Origin: GCA-2794515 sp033763335 | Lineage (GTDB): Bacteria > Chloroflexota > Anaerolineae > Aggregatilineales > Phototrophicaceae | Length of the DNA: 64,000 nucleotides | Assembly: GCA_033763335.1 (NCBI GenBank) | Contig: JANRKU010000031.1 | Span: forward strand, 1-64,000 | Direction of reading: 5' to 3' | In this document: positions 7,321 through 14,454 of the stretch, in pieces | Layout: each line of letters starts with the position of its first letter | Numbering within the stretch: position 1 is the stretch's first letter | The notes under the pieces: model-generated | Database searches by the model: none | Told to the model about the DNA's origin: nothing | The model's input: only the letters and a program-made list of their open reading frames with translations | Position numbers and translations under genes: made by a program

Positions 7321-9780
7321 GTGAATATAACCACACCACTTATCGGTAGAGAGGCGGAGATTGAACACATCATCCGCACCCTAAATGACCCTGCTTGCCA
7401 ATTATTGACGCTCATCGGCATGGGTGGCATTGGCAAGAGTCGGCTGGCGGGGCAAATTTTTCATGTGATGAAAAATTTGCCCGATGGTGTGGTATGGGTA
7501 TCGCTCGAAACTATCCCGACTGCCTATGATATATTGCCCGCCATCGCACGGCATCCCCATTTTGACCCAGAAATCACCTCTCCACAAGCATTATTGCCCT
7601 ATCTGCGTGATAAAGAACTACTCATCATCCTCGACCAATATGAGCATTTACTCCCCAAAACCGAATGGCTATTGCCCTTTTTAGAGCGATGCCCAAAGGT
7701 CAAATGGCTCATCACGTCACAAGTACCACTCAATTTGAGCATGGAATGGCAACTGATGGTTCAGCCCTTAGCTGTGGATGGCGAACAAAGTGCCTCTGTG
7801 CAATTATTCGCCTATCATGCGGGACGGTTGGGGCGTGGCACGGTGATGGATACCGATAACCAGACCATCATCCAAATTTGTGACCATCTGGAAGGACATC
7901 CACTCGCCATTCAATTGGTGTGTCGCTGGTTACAAACCCTCTCCCCACAAGACATCCTCGCTCGCTTAGGCACATTTGACCTGCTCGAAGGGCGGTATGC
8001 CGATATTCCCCCGCGTCAACGGAATTTATGGGGGATTTTGCGCCAATTATGGGAGCTACTCCCACCTGATGAGCAACACCTCTTGAGCCAATTATCTTTT
8101 TTTGAGGGCGATTTTTCCCTAGAAGCTATTTTAGGGTGTTGTGATAGTCGCTTGGTGGTGGTGGATAGTCTGGTGGGGCGTAGCTTGCTCATCCGCCAAA
8201 ATGAACGGTATCGGCTTCATAGCCTCATCCGCCAATTTGTTTATACCCATGCCCCCCCCGATGAGGCATTTATCGGCAGGTATAGCGCCTATTACCTTGA
8301 TATTGTCATCAAACACGCTGGCGGGATAAAAGATAAGCGATATAGCCTCACCCAACGCCTTTTTGATGTGGAATATGCCAATATTCGCAAGGCATGGCTC
8401 AATGCGATTTTGTTGGGGGATTATGTCCACATCATAGACTCATTGCACGACTTTTTCTTGTATATCCACACACGCGGACGCAACAGCGATTTTATAACAT
8501 GGCTCACTTTTGCGCTGGAGCGTATCCCAGAGCATAGCCCATTATGGGTATGGATAACATTTATTCAGGTGTATATGGAGTCGGTACGCGGAGAACCATC
8601 AGAGCTACTCGATAAACAGGTGTCATTATGCGCTCATCATGCCCGTCGCCATAAAATGACAAGGCTATTGCCTCACCTCACCCGACTAAAAGGCGATTTG
8701 ATGCTAGGGCGCAATCAGCACGCCAAAGCTATCGCCAAATTTGAGGAAGCAGAGACGGCTTTCATCGCTACCAATGATGTATTTGAATTGGCGCGGACAT
8801 GGAATCGCATTGGGGTTGGGTACTTATATTTGAACGATTTACACCGCGCCAGACATTATTTTCATCAGAGCCTCATCACCAAGCGGGAAAACCACATTTT
8901 TATTGAATGGGTCGCTACACTCAATAATTTGGCGCAAATCATGGTTTTTAATGGCGATTTGTCCGAAGCCAAACGCTTGACCGCAGAGATGATTCGCGTG
9001 AGCGATGAAATTTCTTTTTCAACAGGACGGATACAAGCCCATCAACAGGCATGTTTTACTGCTATTTTGGAGCGTGATGTCGCCTATGCCGAAGAGCAAC
9101 AAGCCCATATCCAAGCAAAATTAGCGGTTGCTGGTGATAGTGTGCGCCAATTTAATGTTATCCACATAGGGTTGATAGCCCTTTTGCGTCAATCACCCAT
9201 AGAAGCACTCACTCACCTCGAAACCATCCACCCGACTGCATCACTTTATCGGGTATGGCATATCTGGGCAATCGGATGGGCATATAACCAATTGGGAGAG
9301 ACCGATAAACTGTATCAACAAATTCATCACCTCATGCCACTCACCCGTCATTTCAATACCGACCTATTCGCCTTCATGACCCTATGGCTATGTGGCAAAT
9401 GGACATCGCAAACACGAGGCGATACCGCTTTATTAGCAGAACTCGCCACCCACCCCATTAGCCAATGTGGGATATTTGAAATTGACCACACAGGCACATT
9501 TTTAGGCACACTCCAAGAAAAATTAGACCGCATCGCCCCACAATTTGCAGTAACGGCATTACCCCAATCTGCCCCTATCACGCCGTTGAGTGACCGCGAG
9601 ACCGAAATTTTATTGCTGGTCGCACAAGATTTTTCCAACCAAGCCATCGCAGAAGCCTGTCATCTCACAATTGGCACGGTGAAGGTGCATTTACACCGCA
9701 TTTATCAGAAATTGGGCGTGGAAAATCGGAGTCAAGCGGTACGGTTGGCACAATCACAACGGTTACTGCCTCTCAGCTAA
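7321..9780 (+). CDS. LuxR-family regulator with NB-ARC-like ATPase and TPR region
   Basis: 819 residues from a GTG start. Domains in order: a STAND-type ATPase with Walker A GMGGIGKS at residues 33-40 and Walker B LLIILDQYEHLL near 105; a winged-helix-like segment; a long helical TPR-type region (about 330-730) with FEEAETAFIATNDVFELARTW and similar motifs; and a C-terminal LuxR HTH of about 60 residues (SDRETEILLLVAQDFSNQAI, then IGTVKVHLHRIYQKLGVENR). This is the MalT/LAL type of large transcriptional activators that need ATP and an inducer. It follows the beta-helix gene by 3 nt and may control that gene or a polysaccharide response; the target is inferred from adjacency only. Confidence 0.9.
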   Translation: MNITTPLIGREAEIEHIIRTLNDPACQLLTLIGMGGIGKSRLAGQIFHVMKNLPDGVVWVSLETIPTAYDILPAIARHPHFDPEITSPQALLPYLRDKELLIILDQYEHLLPKTEWLLPFLERCPKVKWLITSQVPLNLSMEWQLMVQPLAVDGEQSASVQLFAYHAGRLGRGTVMDTDNQTIIQICDHLEGHPLAIQLVCRWLQTLSPQDILARLGTFDLLEGRYADIPPRQRNLWGILRQLWELLPPDEQHLLSQLSFFEGDFSLEAILGCCDSRLVVVDSLVGRSLLIRQNERYRLHSLIRQFVYTHAPPDEAFIGRYSAYYLDIVIKHAGGIKDKRYSLTQRLFDVEYANIRKAWLNAILLGDYVHIIDSLHDFFLYIHTRGRNSDFITWLTFALERIPEHSPLWVWITFIQVYMESVRGEPSELLDKQVSLCAHHARRHKMTRLLPHLTRLKGDLMLGRNQHAKAIAKFEEAETAFIATNDVFELARTWNRIGVGYLYLNDLHRARHYFHQSLITKRENHIFIEWVATLNNLAQIMVFNGDLSEAKRLTAEMIRVSDEISFSTGRIQAHQQACFTAILERDVAYAEEQQAHIQAKLAVAGDSVRQFNVIHIGLIALLRQSPIEALTHLETIHPTASLYRVWHIWAIGWAYNQLGETDKLYQQIHHLMPLTRHFNTDLFAFMTLWLCGKWTSQTRGDTALLAELATHPISQCGIFEIDHTGTFLGTLQEKLDRIAPQFAVTALPQSAPITPLSDRETEILLLVAQDFSNQAIAEACHLTIGTVKVHLHRIYQKLGVENRSQAVRLAQSQRLLPLS

Positions 9781-9863
9781 AAAATTATATCTTGGGATAT
9801 ATATCACCTTCAGCCATTGGCGGGTATCCTTCATCTAAACTTATTGATAGTGGAGGTATACCA

Positions 9864-10778
9864 ATGATTAAAAAATGGATGTTGTTACTGGCAATTTGCC
9901 TTTTAGGAGTGAACATCATGGCACAAGAAGAAACACCCGAAGTTACAGAACTCCAAGCAGGCGATACCCGCGTGGATGAATTTGGCATTGAACAAGTTTA
10001 TGTCCCCGCAGGGTGTTTTGTGATGGGGACAACTGATGAGCAAGGCGAATATGCCAGCACACTCGAAGCACCTTTTTGGGCAAAAGGACGCATTTCTAGC
10101 GAAAAACCTGCCCATGAAGTGTGCATCACCAAAGGCTATTGGATTGATAAATATGAAGTGACCAACGAAGCCTTCAACGCCTTTATCAAAGCAGGTGGTT
10201 ATACCAACCGCGAATTTTGGTCAGAAAAAGGGCTAGAATGGCTCGATGAACAAGAAGTGAACCGTTTATCGCTCCGTTGCCCCAATGAGAATGAAGCCAC
10301 TCATCCAAAAGTCTGTGTGACATGGTATGAGGCAGAAGCCTACGCCAAATGGCGTGGGGGAAGCCTTCCCACCGAAGCCCAATGGGAATTTGCGGCGCGT
10401 GGCGAAGAATCGCTCATCTATCCATGGGGTAATGAATGGGATGCCAGCAAAGCCAATGTTATGGATAGCGATGGCACAATGCCTGTAGGCAGTTTTCCAG
10501 ACGGCGTATCATGGGTCGGCGCGTTGGATATGGCAGGAAACGTAATGGAATGGGTGGCAGATTGGCTCTCTGCGGATTATAGCACCCTCACAGAAATCCG
10601 CGATGACCCCACGGGGATTCGCCTCGCGGCGGTAAAAGTGGAAAAAGGCGGTTGGTGGGGTAGTAACCCTGTGGTATCACGGTCAGCGTATCGGCATTTT
10701 GAAGACCCCCCCACCTATCAAGATCATCATATTGGATTCCGCATCGTCAGCCCTGTGGTGATAGACGAATCGGAATAG
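9864..10778 (+). CDS. Secreted formylglycine-generating-enzyme (SUMF1) family protein
   Basis: 304 residues from ATG 9864, preceded by GGAGGT; the reading from 9792 lacks an RBS. The signal peptide is MIKKWMLLLAICLLGVNIMAQ. The FGE-sulfatase fold is shown by VPAGCFVMGTTDE near the start, ITKGYWIDKYEVTNEAFNAF, CVTWYEAEAYAKWRGGSLPT, EAQWEFAARG, YPWGNEWDASKAN, DMAGNVMEWVADW and HIGFRIV at the end. Most bacterial members are not true formylglycine generators but secreted or lipid-linked binding or scaffold proteins; the two active-site Cys of real FGE near the C-terminus are not seen. It probably forms its own unit and ends at the terminator at 10812-10843. Confidence 0.88.
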   Translation: MIKKWMLLLAICLLGVNIMAQEETPEVTELQAGDTRVDEFGIEQVYVPAGCFVMGTTDEQGEYASTLEAPFWAKGRISSEKPAHEVCITKGYWIDKYEVTNEAFNAFIKAGGYTNREFWSEKGLEWLDEQEVNRLSLRCPNENEATHPKVCVTWYEAEAYAKWRGGSLPTEAQWEFAARGEESLIYPWGNEWDASKANVMDSDGTMPVGSFPDGVSWVGALDMAGNVMEWVADWLSADYSTLTEIRDDPTGIRLAAVKVEKGGWWGSNPVVSRSAYRHFEDPPTYQDHHIGFRIVSPVVIDESE

Positions 10779-10811
10779 ACTTAGGGCTTGGGGTCACACA
10801 CCCGTATGGAT

Positions 10812-10843
10812 GCCCCGCTTCAAATGAGAAGCGGGGCGTTTTT
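10812..10843 (+). terminator. Rho-independent terminator
   Basis: GCCCCGCTTC at 10812-10821 pairs perfectly with GAAGCGGGGC at 10828-10837, followed by GTTTTT. Confidence 0.9.
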
Positions 10844-10866
10844 ATTTTTGGGGATAGGATATGTTG

Positions 10867-11763
10867 TTATGCGGCGGCGGCTTTGAGGGCTTCAATATCC
10901 ATTTTCTTCATTTGGAGCATCACATCCATCACATTTCGGGCTTTTTCGGGGTCGGGGTGATTCAATAATTCGCCCAATATTTTAGGGACAATTTGCCATG
11001 ATACGCCGTACTTGTCTTTTAACCACCCGCATTGTTCAGAATCGGGATGTGCAGACATTTTATTCCAAAAATGGTCTACTTCTTCTTGTGTATCACATTC
11101 CACATAAAAGGAGATAGATTCATTAAAGCTAAATTTATGGTCAAAGTTACTTTCAATTGCCCGAAATTCCTCATTATTCAGGCGGAACAAGGCTTGTTTA
11201 ATCGCGCCAACTTTGCCACCATCGTCATCAGTGTCATAACGCAAAATATGGTCAACGCCAGAATTTTCAAAGAGCGATGTATAAAAATTGATGGCTTCCT
11301 CTGCCTTGCCAAATTGCTCACCCACAAAGGTGAAATACGGGGTGATTTTTTGTGGACGTGCGCCTAAATTCACCTGCCAAGCCACACCATATTTATCCAT
11401 CAGCCAGCCGAATTTTTCGCTGAATGGATAGGCTTGCAAGGGCATAAGTGTGGTCGCATCCTCAGAAAGCACGCCCCATATTGTGTCGAGTTCTGCTTCT
11501 GTTTCGCAATTCACAAAAAACGATATGGCGGGGGTAAATTTGAACATGGGTCCGCCATCCAAGCACATGAATTGATACCCATCCAATTCAAAAATACCCG
11601 TTAAGACCTTACCCGCCATATTTTGCTGTGAGGGGACATCTATAGGCATTTCTGGATACCGTTGTAAGGTAGTGATGCTGGAATTTTTGAAGGTGGCGGT
11701 TAGGCGATTCATCGCATCTTCGGCTTGGGTATCGAACCATAAACATGGGGTGATTTTTTGCAT
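10867..11763 (-). CDS. Two-domain VOC/PhnB-like protein
   Basis: 298 residues made of two similar halves, each a 3-demethylubiquinone-methyltransferase-like (PhnB) vicinal-oxygen-chelate module. Half one begins MQKITPCLWFDTQAEDAMN and contains FELDGYQFMCLDGGPMFKFTPAISFFV. Half two begins PQKITPYFTFVGEQFGKAEEAINFY and contains FRLNNEEFRAI and SISFYVECDTQEEVDHFWNKM. Each half has the SFFV/SFYV...W pattern and ends in CGWLKDKYGVSWQIVP or FGWLMDKYGVAWQVNL. The enzymatic role of these proteins is unknown. AAGGAG is well placed before the start. The gene is convergent with the formylglycine-enzyme-like gene. Confidence 0.88.
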   Translation of the reverse strand: MQKITPCLWFDTQAEDAMNRLTATFKNSSITTLQRYPEMPIDVPSQQNMAGKVLTGIFELDGYQFMCLDGGPMFKFTPAISFFVNCETEAELDTIWGVLSEDATTLMPLQAYPFSEKFGWLMDKYGVAWQVNLGARPQKITPYFTFVGEQFGKAEEAINFYTSLFENSGVDHILRYDTDDDGGKVGAIKQALFRLNNEEFRAIESNFDHKFSFNESISFYVECDTQEEVDHFWNKMSAHPDSEQCGWLKDKYGVSWQIVPKILGELLNHPDPEKARNVMDVMLQMKKMDIEALKAAAA

Positions 11764-11866
11764 GGTGTATCGCTCCTTGTGTCATATCCTCTGATTGATA
11801 TAGTATAGACCAAAAATTCTTTTTATGCAACAGGTGTGCAATATGGTGGGCAAATAAATATCATCA

Positions 11867-12084
11867 TGGAGAAACGATTCTGAAGTCAAATGATTTATAT
11901 CTTCGGACGTATGGACGACATACGCGCTTTGCGCTAGTCGTCCAGTACAATTCTGCCAATTTTGAAGGTGTAATGGCTGTACTAGACCCTTTAGGGTCGT
12001 ATGTCAGCCACAAAAGACGCAAATTTATCCAGCTTGCAGTTCATAAAATGCGAATAATCATATGAACTTGTTTTCGATTCTCCA
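11867..12084. repeat. 218-bp hairpin-rich element with degenerate inverted ends
   Basis: This gene-free region begins TGGAGAA (11867-11873) and ends TTCTCCA (12078-12084); the outer ~30 bp of each end are imperfect inverted copies. Inside are two hairpins pointing opposite ways: 11912-11944 with TGGACGAC/GTCGTCCA arms, and 11975-12009 with GGCTG/CAGCC arms enclosing GACCCT-TT-AGGGTC. Both share GACATACG before and CTAGT after an inner stem whose sequence differs while pairing is kept. There is no ORF or transposase. It may be a MITE- or REP-like element or a structured RNA; I cannot place it in a known family. Confidence 0.55.
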
Positions 12085-12091
12085 TTATTAA

Positions 12092-12119
12092 TTGTGGGAC
12101 ACATCAATCATGCTATAAT
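12092..12119 (+). promoter_or_regulatory. Promoter of the solitary DUF433 gene
   Basis: TATAAT at 12114-12119 with TGC before it and TTGTGG at 12092-12097. The 14 bases ending in TATAAT are identical to those before the DUF5615/DUF433 pair at 4871-4884. Confidence 0.55.
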
Positions 12120-12144
12120 CTAAAAAATGTTAGGAGCAAGAAAG

Positions 12145-12456
12145 ATGTATAAAATCCCCAATCATATCGTTATAACGAATGGCAAAGCTACTATTGCAGG
12201 GCGTGGGGGAATCAAAGCAGAATTGGTTGCACGCATGGTTGTCAACGATGGTTATACAATCGAACAAACGATGGAACAATATAACCTATCCCGCGCACAA
12301 GTTTTGTCTGCGATGGCATTTTATTACGAAAACCAATCAGAGTTAGATGAGATTCGGCAAGAAAAATTGGCAGAAATACGAGAAAATGCCATGACACTTG
12401 AGCAATTCAAGGAAAAACTGGCAAAAAAGAAACACCAAGCCATTACTGAGGAATAA
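12145..12456 (+). CDS. Solitary DUF433 protein (orphan putative antitoxin)
   Basis: 103 residues from ATG 12145; TTAGGAG lies 10 nt upstream, as in the paralogue at 5260. An ATG at 12127 would put the RBS inside the coding region and is less likely. The DUF433 core (IVITNGKATIAGRGGIKAEL to LSRAQVLSAMAFYYENQ) is nearly identical to that paralogue; the tails diverge after residue ~70 (ELDEIRQEKLAEIRENAMTL). No DUF5615 gene is adjacent. The distance from the -10 box to this gene fits a former two-gene module from which the toxin was deleted. It may now neutralise the paralogous toxin in trans or act only as a DNA-binding protein; both are inference. Confidence 0.82.
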   Translation: MYKIPNHIVITNGKATIAGRGGIKAELVARMVVNDGYTIEQTMEQYNLSRAQVLSAMAFYYENQSELDEIRQEKLAEIRENAMTLEQFKEKLAKKKHQAITEE

Positions 12457-12460
12457 ATAA

Positions 12461-12490
12461 AAATGCCCCACTAATTCAGATGGGGCATTT
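12461..12490. terminator. Bidirectional terminator
   Basis: AAATGCCCCA at 12461-12470 and TGGGGCATTT at 12481-12490 form a perfect stem with an A-run before and a T-run after it, between convergent genes. Confidence 0.85.
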
Positions 12491-12512
12491 TTTATTGATA
12501 GGATTGATTTTT

Positions 12513-13244
12513 TTACCAGCCATGTTCCAAACGAGCGATGAGGCGTTCTGGCAAGCCCGCATTCCGCATTTGGCGTTGGGTTTCTGCGATATTATATTCA
12601 ATGCGCCGATGTTCAAAGATGCCTTTTTCAAAATCCAAAATGGCATAAGCGGCGCGGGGGTCGGTATCACGCGGTTGTCCCACACTGCCCGGATTCACAA
12701 TCAACCGATGCCCATTGAGCAAAATCGGTTCATCATAGACAGGGCGGTGCGATTCGGTCTCCCCTGTTTCGCTCAACATTTGATAAATCACGGGTTGGTG
12801 GGTGTGTCCCACAAAGCAATAGGGTGTTTCAAAATGCGGGAAATTCAGCGCCGCCACGAGTGGTTCTAGGATATATTCCCAAATTGGCTCGCGTGGGCTG
12901 GCATGTACCAGCGTATATTGCCCAATCACAAAGGTGGTGGGGAGTGCCTCTAACCAACGGGTGTTGGTTTCGGTGAGTGTGTCGCGTGTCCATTCCACCG
13001 CCCGACGTGCATCGGGGTTAAAGGTGCGAATATCCAAACGGTCAAGCGCCGCCCAATCATGATTGCCTGCCAAACATAAATGTGGCAATTCTTTGAGCTT
13101 ATCCACACATTCATTGGGGGCTGGTCCATAACCGACCACATCACCCAAACACCATACATAATCCCATTGCCCTTTGGCATGTTCTAGGACAGCATCAAAC
13201 GCCACGTAATTGGCATGAATATCAGAAATTATCAGAATCCGCAT
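12513..13244 (-). CDS. Metallophosphoesterase of the YfcE/MJ0936 type
   Basis: 243 residues. The calcineurin-like metal site is complete: ISDIHANYVAFD (DxH), CLGDVVGYGP (GDxxxxG), LAGNHDWA (GNHD), and later VHASP and FVGHTHQP (GHTH), followed by the typical VNPGSVGQPRD. These are soluble two-metal phosphodiesterases of the serine/threonine-phosphatase-like YfcE group; physiological substrates are mostly unknown. The GYGP and GSVGQPR blocks are the common signature of the bacterial subfamily. It is probably monocistronic, and convergent with the DUF433 gene. Confidence 0.93.
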   Translation of the reverse strand: MRILIISDIHANYVAFDAVLEHAKGQWDYVWCLGDVVGYGPAPNECVDKLKELPHLCLAGNHDWAALDRLDIRTFNPDARRAVEWTRDTLTETNTRWLEALPTTFVIGQYTLVHASPREPIWEYILEPLVAALNFPHFETPYCFVGHTHQPVIYQMLSETGETESHRPVYDEPILLNGHRLIVNPGSVGQPRDTDPRAAYAILDFEKGIFEHRRIEYNIAETQRQMRNAGLPERLIARLEHGW

Positions 13245-13396
13245 AAGCGCCCAAACCTATTTTGACAAATGATTAACAGTTATGAATTAAATGTTACCAC
13301 GAATTTGTATTCGTAGCGAATAAGGAATCTGAAAAATTTACTAATTTTATCAAAATGGGTAAAAATACCGCCTTCACCCACCTGATAATGCCGATA

Positions 13397-14335
13397 TTAT
13401 GACTTTCCGACCACCTGATTTTGTAATTCATCCGATTTGAACATCTGCACATAAACCCCATCCAACGCTTTGGGGGTATGTTGCCCCATCAACGAGAGGA
13501 AGCCAAACATCCAGCCACCCATGATGATGTCGCGCTTCTTGTAGCTAATAGCTTTCACCACCTGATTCGCCACATCATCGGCTTCATCCAAACGGACACC
13601 CGGTATCGCCAAGCCTGTATCTTTGAGCATTTGCAAGGCTTCATCGCGTGTTTTGAAATCGCCCAACATGGGGGTATTGACCAAACCGGGCATCACCATC
13701 GAAACAGAAATACCTGTCCCATGCAATTCACGGCGCATGGCATCGGTAAAGCCGTTTAATCCCGCCTTAGATGCCCCATAGGTCGCTTGACGCGGGACAA
13801 GCGTCACACCAACGGTGCTACTCACATTGACGATAGCGGCTTGTGTGGGTTTGCGTAACAGAGGAAGTGCCAAGCGGATGAGGTTAATGGGTGCAATGAG
13901 GTTGGTGGTGATAATCGTTTGTACGCGCTCGGCAGTAATATTTTCGAGTGGCTCGGTATCTACAATTCCTGCATTATTGATGAGAATATCCAACTGCCCA
14001 TAATGCGATTCGACTTGTTTTATCAATGCTTCAAGGTCGGCTACTTTACCAATATCCGTCGGGACAATTAGCACATCTTCTGGACGGGCTAGTTCTGCCT
14101 TGAGCGATTCTAAAATATCCCCGCGCCGCGCCACCAAGACCAATTTACTACCCATACCCGCAAATTTACGGGCGAGTGCCATGCCAATCCCAGAGGATGC
14201 CCCTGTAATCAGAACCACTTTGCCGTTGAAATTGGTGATTCCTTTGGGGGGGCGCAATTTATTCCACAGAAAGGTCAAAAATCCCACGAATACAAGAAAG
14301 AGTATCGTCCACAAAAGCCATGAAAAAAAGTTCAT
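13397..14335 (-). CDS. Membrane-anchored short-chain dehydrogenase
   Basis: 312 residues. One N-terminal membrane helix (FFSWLLWTILFLVFVGFLTF) is followed by a classical SDR: cofactor loop ITGASSGIGMALARKF, the NADP-type Arg pair LVARRGD, NNAG, catalytic Ser in VNVSSTVG, and YGASK for the YxxxK pair. The anchor plus the 11-beta-hydroxysteroid/dihydroxyacetone-reductase-like layout suggests action on a lipophilic substrate at the membrane. Substrate cannot be read. The gene lies after the P-type ATPase on the same strand, but a terminator separates the two. Confidence 0.9.
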   Translation of the reverse strand: MNFFSWLLWTILFLVFVGFLTFLWNKLRPPKGITNFNGKVVLITGASSGIGMALARKFAGMGSKLVLVARRGDILESLKAELARPEDVLIVPTDIGKVADLEALIKQVESHYGQLDILINNAGIVDTEPLENITAERVQTIITTNLIAPINLIRLALPLLRKPTQAAIVNVSSTVGVTLVPRQATYGASKAGLNGFTDAMRRELHGTGISVSMVMPGLVNTPMLGDFKTRDEALQMLKDTGLAIPGVRLDEADDVANQVVKAISYKKRDIIMGGWMFGFLSLMGQHTPKALDGVYVQMFKSDELQNQVVGKS

Positions 14336-14371
14336 CTGGGCATCCCTCTAACGGTTAATTGTCATGAATAA

Positions 14372-14412
14372 AAACTGTGTGATAGGCATTATCACACCCT
14401 ATCACACAGTTT
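14372..14412 (-). terminator. Terminator of the P-type ATPase gene
   Basis: AAACTGTGTGATAGG at 14372-14386 and CCTATCACACAGTTT at 14398-14412 form a perfect 15-bp stem; on the minus strand it is followed by TTTTATT. Confidence 0.85.
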
Positions 14413-14454
14413 AACCGATTTACAAACACAATCCAAATTTTGTGTTACACATCA

